Shown here: positions 17,591 through 26,505 of the stretch, in pieces | Numbering within the stretch: the first letter of the stretch is position 1 | How the letters are laid out: every line of letters begins with the position of its first letter | Assembly (NCBI GenBank): GCA_964399625.1 | Contig: CAYNSB010000008.1 | Location: 1-64,000, forward strand | Reading direction: 5' to 3' | Length of the DNA: 64,000 nucleotides | Origin: CAYNSB01 sp964399625 | GTDB taxonomy: Bacteria > Planctomycetota > Phycisphaerae > Phycisphaerales > UBA1924 | Position numbers and translations under genes: made by a program | Notes under the pieces: generated by a model | Databases searched by the model: none | What the model was told of the DNA's origin: nothing | Seen by the model: only the letters and a program-made list of their open reading frames with translations

Positions 17591-19815
17591 TCTCGGGCGC
17601 GGGATCGACAAGGACCGATGGAACGCCCCGTGCGGATCGCGTCGCGCGCGTGGCGGTTTCTCTCATGTCGCTCGCGCTGCTCGCGATGCTCGTGCGTGTG
17701 ATCCAGCTGCAGATCTCGCCGAGCGCGCGACTCGCCGAGCACATGCAGTCGCGTGTGACCTCGCGCGGTGTCCCCTCGGCTCGCGGCGACATCCTCGATC
17801 GCCGATACCGCTACGTCGCGACGACCCAGTTCGGATACCGGGCCGTCGTCGATCCCGTCGAGTTCCCCGATCCGCCCGACGAGGCGATCCTCGCGCTCGC
17901 CGAAGCAACCGGCGAGGACCCCGGCGTGCTGGGGCCCAAGATCATCTCCCGCATGCTCGTAAATCGTGAGCGCGCCCGGGCCCGCGCCGAACTCGCCGGC
18001 GCCCGCCCGGCGCCGGGCCCGATGGCGATGCTCCGCCAGATGGTCGGGCTCTCGGACGAAAGGCCCATCCGCCCCAGCGGGGCCGCGGCGCCCAGCGCCT
18101 CGGGCGTGGTTCGCGTGGTCAATGAGCAGACCGGCGTCGAGGCCCGCTGGACGCCCGAGGACAGCGACGTCGATCCAAACGACACCGCGGAGACCGGGGC
18201 CCTGCCCGCGATCCGCTATGTCGTCGTGTCCGACGTGCTGTCCGATCAACAGGTCGAACTCATCAAGGACCTCAAGTCCCGCCGCGGCAAGGGAACGACC
18301 GTCGGGCTGCTGCGCGGCGTGCACCTCGAGCAGCGCCCCCAACGCCACTACCCCGCCCGAGACCTGATCGCTCCCATCGTGGGGCGCCTCGGCTCCACCG
18401 AGAAGGAAACCACCGGCGTCGAGCACCTGGAGGACGAAGACCTGTCCGGCGATGGCGGCACGATCCGCTATGTGCGCGATGCGATGGGCCGTCCGCTCTG
18501 GATGGGGCCCGACGCCTTCGAGCCCGCGACCCGCGGCAAGGACGTGCGCCTCTCGATCGATCTCGAGGTCCAGCGCATCGCGCACGAGGAACTGACGCGA
18601 CGCGTGGAGGAGTGCGACGCGGCCGGCGGTCGCTGCGTCGTCATCGATCCTCTCACGGGCGAGATCCTCGCCATGGACGACGTCATCCGCCCCGTGCCCG
18701 ACGCCAAGCCCTTCCCCTGGCCCGACGCCCACCCGCGCGACGCGAAGCGCCCAAGCGGGCTCCTCTACGACCCCCCGGCTCAGATTCCCAGCGGGCGATA
18801 CATCGTCATCAATCCAGACCCCCTGCGCCGCACGCACCCGGAACTGGCGCGGAACCGTTGCATCGAGGACGTCTACGAGCCGGGCTCTACCTTCAAGTCG
18901 TTCGTCTGGGCCTCCGCGACCGAGCTGGGCGTGTTCAAGACGACCGACACCCTCGACACGGGCAGCGGCAACTGGACCACGCCCTACGGCCGCGCGATCC
19001 ACGACGTGCACAAGCACGCGAGGCTGTCGTGGCTCGAGGTGCTCATCGAGTCGAGCAACATCGGCATGAGCCAGGCCGCGGACCGGATGTCCTTCGACCA
19101 GATGTACAAGGCAATCCGCCGCTTCGGCTTCGGTGGCAAGACCGGCGTCGGCCTCTCGGGCGAGACGCGGGGCCTCGTCACCCCGCGGAAGCTCTGGAGC
19201 AAGTACACCCAGACCTCTGTGAGTTTCGGGCAGGAGGTCGCCGTGACTCCCGTGCAGATGGCCCAGGCCTTCTGCAACTTCGCACGCTCGGGAGATCTCG
19301 CCGGCACCATGCCGCGGGCGCGATTGACGGCCCTGGAAGCGGAGGACCCGGAGCGGTCGGTCTACACGCGCGTCCTACGCTCCGATATCGCGACGCTCAC
19401 CCGGAACACGCTCGTCCACGTCGCCGCGAAGGTGGACGAGACGATGGGCAAGAGCAAGGACAAGACCGACCCGCCGCCGCGGTACAACCTCTTTGGCAAG
19501 TCCGGGACGGCCCAGATCCCCCTGGGCAAGCCGCCGCCGGGCAAAGCCAAGCCCCGCGGCATGGGCTTCTTCGAGCGCCAGTACAACTCGAGCTTCATCG
19601 CGGGCGGACCGCTCGAAGACCCCAAGCTCGTCGTCCTGGTCGTGATCGACGATCCGGGGCCTGAACTCAGGCGCAAGCTCCAGCACTACGGCAGCACCAC
19701 CGCCGGCCCGTGCGTGCGCCGCATCATGGAGCGCTCGCTCGCGTACCTGGGCGTGCCTCCCTCGCCCGCTCTGGATTCCAGCGCGATCCGCGCCCCCAGC
19801 AGCAACGCCGATTGA
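17587..19815 (+). CDS. ftsI: Peptidoglycan transpeptidase FtsI (class B PBP3)
   Basis: 742 aa from the ATG that overlaps the ftsL stop. TM anchor at ~20-42, PBP dimerisation domain beginning RGDILDRRYRYVA, transpeptidase domain from ~310. Catalytic motifs are intact: S434-T-F-K437 (EPGSTFKSF), SSN (IESSNIGMS) and KSG (FGKSGTAQIP). The protein is longer than typical FtsI (~580 aa) because of two insertions: a charged segment after residue ~135 (ARARAELAG ... DSDVDPNDTAETG) and a Pro-rich segment before the SxxK motif. The cluster ends here; no murE, mraY, ftsW or ftsZ follows. Confidence 0.92.
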   Translation: MISGAGSTRTDGTPRADRVARVAVSLMSLALLAMLVRVIQLQISPSARLAEHMQSRVTSRGVPSARGDILDRRYRYVATTQFGYRAVVDPVEFPDPPDEAILALAEATGEDPGVLGPKIISRMLVNRERARARAELAGARPAPGPMAMLRQMVGLSDERPIRPSGAAAPSASGVVRVVNEQTGVEARWTPEDSDVDPNDTAETGALPAIRYVVVSDVLSDQQVELIKDLKSRRGKGTTVGLLRGVHLEQRPQRHYPARDLIAPIVGRLGSTEKETTGVEHLEDEDLSGDGGTIRYVRDAMGRPLWMGPDAFEPATRGKDVRLSIDLEVQRIAHEELTRRVEECDAAGGRCVVIDPLTGEILAMDDVIRPVPDAKPFPWPDAHPRDAKRPSGLLYDPPAQIPSGRYIVINPDPLRRTHPELARNRCIEDVYEPGSTFKSFVWASATELGVFKTTDTLDTGSGNWTTPYGRAIHDVHKHARLSWLEVLIESSNIGMSQAADRMSFDQMYKAIRRFGFGGKTGVGLSGETRGLVTPRKLWSKYTQTSVSFGQEVAVTPVQMAQAFCNFARSGDLAGTMPRARLTALEAEDPERSVYTRVLRSDIATLTRNTLVHVAAKVDETMGKSKDKTDPPPRYNLFGKSGTAQIPLGKPPPGKAKPRGMGFFERQYNSSFIAGGPLEDPKLVVLVVIDDPGPELRRKLQHYGSTTAGPCVRRIMERSLAYLGVPPSPALDSSAIRAPSSNAD

Positions 19816-19821
19816 GCGACG

Positions 19822-20844
19822 TCACTCACGCGTCAGCGGCGACTCGCCTCGCGCCACCCGCTCCATCGCCCCCGGTGCCAGCACATCCGCGATGAACGAC
19901 GCGTAGCGAACACCCATCTCATCCAGGTTGGAAGCCAGGCACGCGCGCGCCACGCCCGCTCCCGTGCGCCGGTCCCGCCAGCGGCGAACCTCATCGGGCG
20001 TCGCGCCCTGCGTCACGCGTGCCGCAAGGCTTCCCCGGCTCGCGTCGTTGAGAATCGACCACAACTGCGCCCTGTGCGTCTGGGCCAGAAACAGCGTCAG
20101 CGCCCACACCTGCGCGTAGTACGCCAGCGCCCTGTCTTGCGGCATCGCGAGCAGTTCCTCGGGCGAAACGTCCACGAGGCGCGACAACGGCAGCAGCAGC
20201 GAGCGATCGCTCGCCGCGCGCAACGCCGAGAATCGCTCAACATTCGCCCACGGGCCCGCGGCGATGATCCGGTCCGCCAGCGGATCGAGGCGGAGCCCCT
20301 CGAAGTACGTCGCGAGCCCCTCGTCGAGCCACAGCGGCAGCGCATCGCGGAACGTGCGCTGCGTGTACTGGTGCCAGCCCTCGTGCGCCGCAAGGGCGAG
20401 CGTGTCCCGCAGCCCGATGTTCCACAGCAGGCTGCGCCCGCCCGACGAGAACCCGCCGCGAGGGATCGACTCAAAGGGCGGCGCGTCGCCGCCCATCACG
20501 CGCCGCGTCAGCGAGGCCCATTGCTCCCGATCGCGCAGAACGAACACGTCCAGCTTCAGCGATGGCGCGGGAAGCTCGCCGGGCGGCGCGATCAACTCCG
20601 TGCGATAGCGCGCGAGCGTGCGTTCGAGAAACGAAGGAAGCACATCGAGCAGCACGGGGTCCCGATCGGTCGTGAAGAGCCGGTAATGCGGCGTCCGAAC
20701 CAGGTGCCCGGCACTGCCATCGAGCGTCCATGGCTCGGAGCTGAACTCCGGCGCAAATGTCTCGGGCGTCGCCCGCGGCGCGCACGCCGCGACCATCGCG
20801 CACGCGCCCAGCGCGACCGCCCAATGGACCGCACGCGTGCTCAT
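19822..20844 (-). CDS. Lipoprotein with gluzincin-type HEGWH motif (DUF1570-like)
   Basis: 340 aa. N-terminal signal with lipobox-like VAACAP (C21). The central zinc-protease signature H154-E-G-W-H158 is followed by LPLWLDEGLATYFEG with E175 as probable third ligand, the gluzincin arrangement of the DUF1570 group common in planctomycetes. It is predicted to act in the periplasm. Its start overlaps the end of valS by 4 bases on the same strand, so it is probably co-transcribed with valS. Substrate unknown. Confidence 0.78.
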   Translation of the reverse strand: MSTRAVHWAVALGACAMVAACAPRATPETFAPEFSSEPWTLDGSAGHLVRTPHYRLFTTDRDPVLLDVLPSFLERTLARYRTELIAPPGELPAPSLKLDVFVLRDREQWASLTRRVMGGDAPPFESIPRGGFSSGGRSLLWNIGLRDTLALAAHEGWHQYTQRTFRDALPLWLDEGLATYFEGLRLDPLADRIIAAGPWANVERFSALRAASDRSLLLPLSRLVDVSPEELLAMPQDRALAYYAQVWALTLFLAQTHRAQLWSILNDASRGSLAARVTQGATPDEVRRWRDRRTGAGVARACLASNLDEMGVRYASFIADVLAPGAMERVARGESPLTRE

Positions 20845-23800
20845 CCCAGCCTGCCCAGCGCGGCCCGCGCGGCGTCACGATCCGCGATCGCACGCGCCAG
20901 CTGGTCCTTGGTCTGCTGGACCATGTGCGCTGGCGCCTTGTCCGCGTACCCCGGGTTCGCGAGCCGCCCCTCCAGCGTCTTGATCGTCCGTTCGCTGTCG
21001 ACGATCGCCTTCTCAAGGCGAGCCCGCTCGGCCCCCGAATCCAAGCTCTGCGCATCGGCAAGATCGCTCAACTGGCACTCCACGGACTCGAACGTGAACG
21101 CGACGGCGCCCGCGGCCGGCGCACCAATCACGCCAATCCCCGAGAGCCCCGCGAGCGTCGCCAGCAGCGTGGCGTGGGGCGCGAATTCGGCATGAAGGCG
21201 TGCGGGCAGGTGCAGCGCGATCTTCCGCTTGGGCGGCACCGTGTGCTGCGAGCGCACCTCGCGGATCGCGCTGATCAGCGAGCGCAAACGCTCGAACTCG
21301 CGCTCCGCCCCCTCGTCCCGCCACGCCGCGCTCACCTCGGGCCAGCCCGCGGTGCACAGCAGGTTCTCGCGGCGCGAGGGCGCCAGCGTGACGCCCTCGA
21401 TCGTCGGCGCCGCCACATCGCGCAGCCGCTCCCAGATCGCTTCCGTCACGAACGGCGCGATCGGGTGCAGCAGACGCACAATCGTGTGCAGCGCGTTGGC
21501 GAGCACCGCCCGCTGGTTCGCGTCGCTCGCCACCGTCGGCTTGATCGCCTCGAGGTACCAGTCGCAGAAGTCTCGCCACAGAAGGTCGTACAGCCCCTGC
21601 GCGTACTCGGAGAACTGGTACTGCGCGAGCGCCGCATTCGCCTCGGCGACGCCCGCCGCCACCCGCGAGAGCAGCCAGCGATCGGGCAGAGAGAGCGACG
21701 CCGCTGCAGCCGGACGGATCGCAGCGCTCGCGCCGCTCACCTCGCCCTGATTCAGAATGCCCATCGCGTACCGCGCCGCGTTCCACAGCTTGTTGCACAG
21801 GTTCCGCCCAAGATCGAACTTCGGGCTCGTGTTCGTGCCCGTCTTGGGGTCCTTCACCACGGGCAGACGCACGTCCTGCGTCTGCGTCGTCATCTGGCAC
21901 AGCGTGAATCGCATCGCGTCCGCGCCGTGGCTGGAGATGATGTCCAGCGGGTCCACGCCGTTGCCCGCGGACTTGCTCATGCGCTTGCCGTGCCCATCCT
22001 GCACGACCGCGTGGATGAACACATCGCGGAAGGGCACGGGCCCGTCGCCGTTGCCCGCGCCATGGAGGTAGCGATTGAACATGACCATCCGCGAGACCCA
22101 CAGCGTGATGATCTCACGAGCGGTCGAGAGGAGCGAGGACGGATTGAACGCGCGAAGCAGATCGGTGTCTTCGGGCCAGGCGAGCGTGGAAAGAGGCCAC
22201 AGAGCCGATGAAAACCATGTGTCGAGGACGTCGGGGTCGCGTTGCCAACCTTCACTCTCAAGGGCTTTGGACGTCTCTCGATTGTTTGCAGGACCGCGCT
22301 CATGGCGCAGTGTGACATACACGCGCGTAGGACGCTCAAAGCCGTGATTGAACTCCGTTAGCGTCGGCACGAAGCGAGCACCGCTCGCGGCATCGACAAA
22401 GTGGACTGCGCAATCGGCGCCATTGCCATCGAGGACATCTTCAAGAGCGTCCGGGAGGATCACGTCGAGTTCATGGAAAGCGTTGTCCACATCTCCTGCT
22501 TGGCAGGTCTTCGACCACACCGGAATCTGGTGTCCCCACCACAACTGCCGGCTGATGCACCAATCACGGATGTTCTCGTGCCACTGCTCATACGTCTTGG
22601 CGTAGCGCGCGGGGTAGAAGCGAAGCGAACTGTCCCCTCCCCCCTGGGGGGAGGGTCGGGGAGGCGTTGGACCAACCGTTCCCTTGCCTTCTCCTGAAGG
22701 AGCGGCCGTCCGCTGCTCAGGCACCAGCGCCGCGTTCGCGCTCGCCGCCAGCCGAGGGTCCGTCACCTTCACGTACCACTGGTCGCTCAGGTACGGCTCG
22801 ACGATTGCCTTGCTGCGATCGGAATGCTTCACCGAGTGCCGGTGGGGCTTGCTGCCCTCGAACAGCCCGAGCCGCTTGAACTCCTCCACGACCAGCTTGC
22901 GGGCCTCCTCTCGCTTCTTGCCCACGAAAGGCCGCGCATCGTTCACATCGCTCCACCCGTGCTTGTCGCTGATCGTCGCGTCGGGGGCGAAGATGTTGAT
23001 GAGCACGGGATTGCCCGCCGCCTCGATCGCGTCCTTGTGCCGCTGCCCGAGCTCGTAGTCGTTCTGATCGTGCGCCGGCGTCACCTTGAGGAACCCCGTC
23101 GCCATCTTCGCCTTGGGGTCGTTCCTCTCCTCGTCGCTCGTCGCCAGCGCCTCGGGGAGCACGACATAGTCGTCCGCGATGATCGGGATCACGCGCCCCA
23201 CCAGCGGCAGCCGCACGCTCTTGCCCACGAGCGCCCCCGCGCGCGGGTCCTTGGGATTCACCGCGACCGCCGTGTCCCCCAGGTACGTCTCGGGGCGCGT
23301 CGTCGCGACGGTGATGTGATCCACGCGCGTGCCATCGGCGAGGGTCACCGCCTCGACCAGCGGGTATCGCAGGTAGTAGAACGAGCCGTCGATCTCCTCG
23401 TCGTAGCACTCATCGTCCGCCACCGCCGTCTGCAGCGCGGGGTCCCAGTTCACCAGGCGCTTGCCCCGATAGATGAGCCCATCCTTGAACAGGCGGAAGA
23501 ACGCCTCGTACACCGCCCGCGCGCACTGCTCGTCCATCGTGAAGCGCTGGCGCGCGAAGTCGCACGAGCATCCCATCGCCTTGAGCTGCCCCGTGATGCG
23601 GGCCTCGTACTCGTCCTTCCACACGCGGACCTGCGCGACGAACGTCTCGCGCGTCCACCCGCCGTTCCGCTCCGCGTCGCGCAGCGGGCCCCTGAGCTTG
23701 CCCTCCTGGCGAAGCCGCCGCTCAACAACGGCCTGGGTCGCGATGCCCGCGTGGTCCGTGCCGGGCATCCACAGCGTCTCGAAGCCCATCATGCGGTGCG

Positions 23801-24152
23801 CCCGCGCAAGCATGTCCTGCAGCGTGTTGTTCAGCGCGTGCCCCAGGTGCAGCGCGCCCGTCACGTTGGGCGGCGGGATGAAAATGCAGTAGGGCTTGGC
23901 CTGCCCGGAGAGCACCCGTGCGGGGTCCGCATGAAACGCGCCCGAGGACTCCCAACGGGCGCGAATGCGTCCCTCGTGCTCGGCGGGCACGTACGCCTTG
24001 GGCAGCTCGTGGGGGTCCGGGGACGCCTGGGCCGAAGTGGATGGGTGGGCGGTGCTCAAGAGGGGTCGATCCGGGGGCGCGGGCGGTGCGGATGGGGAAC
24101 TGTGGCCCCGCGAGACGTGGCAATTCCCAAGGGGCGGCAAGTGTATTCGCAC
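20841..24152 (-). CDS. valS: Valyl-tRNA synthetase
   Basis: Class I aminoacyl-tRNA synthetase, up to 1103 aa. Motifs: PPPNVTGALHLGHALN (HIGH-type), the editing domain, NIRDWCISRQLWWGHQIPVW, KRMSKSAGNGVDPLDII (KMSKS) and a C-terminal coiled-coil arm (LADAQSLDSGAERARLEKAIVDSE). The start is uncertain: GTG 24152 gives a Pro/Ser-rich leader, and TTG 24059 is an alternative. Just before the NIRDWCISRQ block there is an insertion of roughly 30-40 residues (EQRTAAPSGEGKGTVG ... PRPSPQGGG) encoded by DNA with a perfect GC palindrome at 22635-22655. Flanking motifs are intact, so function is probably kept. Confidence 0.95.
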   Translation of the reverse strand: MRIHLPPLGNCHVSRGHSSPSAPPAPPDRPLLSTAHPSTSAQASPDPHELPKAYVPAEHEGRIRARWESSGAFHADPARVLSGQAKPYCIFIPPPNVTGALHLGHALNNTLQDMLARAHRMMGFETLWMPGTDHAGIATQAVVERRLRQEGKLRGPLRDAERNGGWTRETFVAQVRVWKDEYEARITGQLKAMGCSCDFARQRFTMDEQCARAVYEAFFRLFKDGLIYRGKRLVNWDPALQTAVADDECYDEEIDGSFYYLRYPLVEAVTLADGTRVDHITVATTRPETYLGDTAVAVNPKDPRAGALVGKSVRLPLVGRVIPIIADDYVVLPEALATSDEERNDPKAKMATGFLKVTPAHDQNDYELGQRHKDAIEAAGNPVLINIFAPDATISDKHGWSDVNDARPFVGKKREEARKLVVEEFKRLGLFEGSKPHRHSVKHSDRSKAIVEPYLSDQWYVKVTDPRLAASANAALVPEQRTAAPSGEGKGTVGPTPPRPSPQGGGDSSLRFYPARYAKTYEQWHENIRDWCISRQLWWGHQIPVWSKTCQAGDVDNAFHELDVILPDALEDVLDGNGADCAVHFVDAASGARFVPTLTEFNHGFERPTRVYVTLRHERGPANNRETSKALESEGWQRDPDVLDTWFSSALWPLSTLAWPEDTDLLRAFNPSSLLSTAREIITLWVSRMVMFNRYLHGAGNGDGPVPFRDVFIHAVVQDGHGKRMSKSAGNGVDPLDIISSHGADAMRFTLCQMTTQTQDVRLPVVKDPKTGTNTSPKFDLGRNLCNKLWNAARYAMGILNQGEVSGASAAIRPAAAASLSLPDRWLLSRVAAGVAEANAALAQYQFSEYAQGLYDLLWRDFCDWYLEAIKPTVASDANQRAVLANALHTIVRLLHPIAPFVTEAIWERLRDVAAPTIEGVTLAPSRRENLLCTAGWPEVSAAWRDEGAEREFERLRSLISAIREVRSQHTVPPKRKIALHLPARLHAEFAPHATLLATLAGLSGIGVIGAPAAGAVAFTFESVECQLSDLADAQSLDSGAERARLEKAIVDSERTIKTLEGRLANPGYADKAPAHMVQQTKDQLARAIADRDAARAALGRLG
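22635..22655. repeat. Perfect GC-rich palindrome inside valS
   Basis: Ten-base arms CCCTCCCCCC and GGGGGGAGGG around a single T, directly followed by TCGGGGAGG. It is the core of a longer in-frame insertion (about 22620-22730) in valS. The sequence resembles GC-rich palindromic elements usually found between genes. Confidence 0.88.
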
Positions 24153-24178
24153 CCCAGATGAGCCGATAATCCTCCGCG

Positions 24179-25270
24179 ATGAGCGAGAAGCGCCCCAAGA
24201 CCATGGCGGATATCCCCGCGGACTGGAAGCCCACGATGCGCCGCGTCGTCATCGAGGAGGTCCAGGTCAAGCAGCGCGGGCCATGGCTCGTGTGGCTCGT
24301 GGGCCTGATCGCCGTGGGAACGCTCATCGGGTTCGTCGTCGTCTGGAAGACCAGCGGCACCGCGCCCGCCGCGGCCAACGGCGCCAGCCCCGCCGCGCCC
24401 CCTGCAAGCGCCACGAGCATCGCCGCCGCGCTCGACAGCGGACGCACGCTGTCGCGCCAGGGCGAGTGGGGCAAGGCCGAGGCCGTGCTCCGCGCCGCGG
24501 CGCAACGCGCCCCCGAAGACCAGGAAATCCGGGTCGCGCTCGCCGAGGCATGCCTGGGCTTGAAGCGATACCCCGAGAGCTATGAGCAGTACGAGAAGGC
24601 CCTGGCGATCGGCCCGCGCGACTCGAAGCTGGAGTTCGCCGCAGGGCAGGTCGCGAGCCAGGCCGGGATGAACGACCGCGCGATCGAGCACTACTCCATG
24701 GCGCAGGCGAGCGACCCGAAGAACCCGTCGATCCCGCTCATGCTGGGCCTGGCGCAGCGCAAGGCCGGAACCATCGACGCGGCCAAGGCGAGCCTCCTCC
24801 GCGCGGCGAACCTCGACCCGAGCAACGCGTACGCGTGGGGATCGATGGCGGACATCGCCCTCAACGAAAACAACCTGGAACTCGCCTCCCAGCACATCGC
24901 CAAGGCGCGTCAGCTCCAGCCCGAGAGCAAGGAGTGGCGCCTCATCGAGGCCCGCGTCCTCGCCCGCAAGGGCGATCCGGAGCGGGCGCTCATGGGCCTG
25001 CTGCCCATGGACCCATCCCAGAAGCGCGAGGCGCAGGTCGCCCGGCTCATCGCCCAGTGCTACGGGATGCTCAACCGCCCGCGAGACGCCGCCGCCACGC
25101 TCGCCGATGCGGCCGAGTCAGACCCGAAGAACGCGGACCTCGCGTTCGAGGCGGGCACCGCGATGCTCCACGCGGGCGACAAGCCCAAGGCCCGCGAGTT
25201 TGCCCTCCGCGCCAAGGAGCTGGGGCACCAGGGCGCAGACGACCTTCTGACCAAGCTCGCGCGCGACTGA
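24179..25270 (+). CDS. Membrane-anchored TPR protein
   Basis: 363 aa. A cytoplasmic N-terminus of ~38 residues, one TM segment (WLVWLVGLIAVGTLIGFVVVW), an Ala/Pro linker, then six to eight TPR-like helical pairs from ~75 to the end (GEWGKAEAVLRAAAQRAPEDQEIRVALAEACLGL; YPESYEQYEKALAIGP). TPR arrays mediate protein contacts in envelope assemblies. It is transcribed divergently from valS, starting only 26 bases from the GTG of the valS frame. No clear operon partner. Confidence 0.82.
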   Translation: MSEKRPKTMADIPADWKPTMRRVVIEEVQVKQRGPWLVWLVGLIAVGTLIGFVVVWKTSGTAPAAANGASPAAPPASATSIAAALDSGRTLSRQGEWGKAEAVLRAAAQRAPEDQEIRVALAEACLGLKRYPESYEQYEKALAIGPRDSKLEFAAGQVASQAGMNDRAIEHYSMAQASDPKNPSIPLMLGLAQRKAGTIDAAKASLLRAANLDPSNAYAWGSMADIALNENNLELASQHIAKARQLQPESKEWRLIEARVLARKGDPERALMGLLPMDPSQKREAQVARLIAQCYGMLNRPRDAAATLADAAESDPKNADLAFEAGTAMLHAGDKPKAREFALRAKELGHQGADDLLTKLARD

Positions 25271-25298
25271 GCCGCAATCACCGGCGCCCTCGCGATGC

Positions 25299-26426
25299 TC
25301 AGGACAACCAGCGACCGCCATCGACACGGACGATCTCGCCCGTGATGTACGTCGCGTCCATCGCCAGCCAGCGCACGACCTCGGCCGCGTCCTCGGGCGT
25401 CCCCGATCGCCCCAGCGGCACGCGCGAGATGTACTTGGCCTGGAACTCCGCGCTCGATTCTCCGCCCGATTCCGGGAAGGCGACCACGCCCGGCGCAACG
25501 CCATTGACGCGCACCCGCGGCGCAAGCTCGCGCGCGAGAACCTGCACGATCTCCACCAGCGCGGCCTTGCTCATCGAGTACGCCACAAGATCGCGCCGCG
25601 GACGCCCAAGCACGTGCATGTCCGCCATCGCGATGATCGACCCACCCCCGGGCAGGGGCGATGCTCCAAGCAAAGGCGCCAGCCGACGCGACAGCAGCAG
25701 CGGCGCCAACGCGTTGACCCGGAAGTGCCGCAGCGCGTCCTCAGGAGTCACCTCGCCCAGCGGCGTCGCCTCGTAGATCGAAGCATTGTGCACCAGAACA
25801 TCCAGGCGAGACGACGAGCGAAGGATCGCCTGCGCGAACGCCTCCACGCTCTGCGGGTCGTCAAGATCAAGACGCTCCGAGGCGGCCGACCCTCCCGCGT
25901 GCCGAAGCGCGCTCAGCGCGTCCGTCACTTCCCTGGCGCTGCTCTGGTTGTACGTGACGATCGTGTGGAACCCGCGCGACGCAAACGCCCGCGCGATCGC
26001 CAGCCCCACACGCTTGACGCCCCCGGTGATAAGGACAACGGGGCGATCCCCCGAGCCGCGCGCCGCGCCCGACACGCTCAAATGCGCCGCGGGCGGCTGC
26101 GCCGTGCGGGGCTCGTCGGGCCCGGCATCATCGTCCTGGCCGGAAGCTTCGCCCGCCGGCCCCTCGCCGGGAGCGTTGGACGGGTTCATATGGACAGTTT
26201 CAGGCTCGGCGCGACGCCCGGCCTCCTGCCACGCGGACTCAAGCGACGTCCGCGCGCGATCGCGCGGGCGCGTGTTCAGCAGGTGCCGGCGCGCCCGCCG
26301 AAGGACAACCCAGGCGCCCAGCAGCAGCACCAGCCCGAGCAGCGCCAGCGCGACCCACAGCGCGAGCACGCCGCGCAGGGCGCTCGCGCCCGACGTGCCC
26401 GCCTCCGCCAGCAGGTGCGTCACCAT
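25299..26426 (-). CDS. Membrane-anchored short-chain dehydrogenase (pteridine-reductase-like SDR)
   Basis: 375 aa from ATG 26426. The first ~40 residues hold a TM segment (ALRGVLALWVALALLGLVLLLGAWVVL). A ~90-residue charged, Gly/Asp-rich linker follows. The C-terminal ~245 residues are a classical SDR with TGGVKRVGLAIA (NADP-binding; the TGxxxRxG form is seen in FolM/PTR1-like reductases), HNAS, catalytic YSMSK and the C-terminal GEIVRVDGGRWLS. A membrane-tethered SDR of this layout is unusual. I see no RBS before an internal start, so I treat it as a single fusion. Confidence 0.8.
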   Translation of the reverse strand: MVTHLLAEAGTSGASALRGVLALWVALALLGLVLLLGAWVVLRRARRHLLNTRPRDRARTSLESAWQEAGRRAEPETVHMNPSNAPGEGPAGEASGQDDDAGPDEPRTAQPPAAHLSVSGAARGSGDRPVVLITGGVKRVGLAIARAFASRGFHTIVTYNQSSAREVTDALSALRHAGGSAASERLDLDDPQSVEAFAQAILRSSSRLDVLVHNASIYEATPLGEVTPEDALRHFRVNALAPLLLSRRLAPLLGASPLPGGGSIIAMADMHVLGRPRRDLVAYSMSKAALVEIVQVLARELAPRVRVNGVAPGVVAFPESGGESSAEFQAKYISRVPLGRSGTPEDAAEVVRWLAMDATYITGEIVRVDGGRWLS

Positions 26427-26505
26427 GCGGGCACTATACCCGCTCGCCCCGCGTCTACACTTGCCCCCGCGCGTGCGCCCGCACGCGCGAGCGATGGAGC
26501 CCCGC

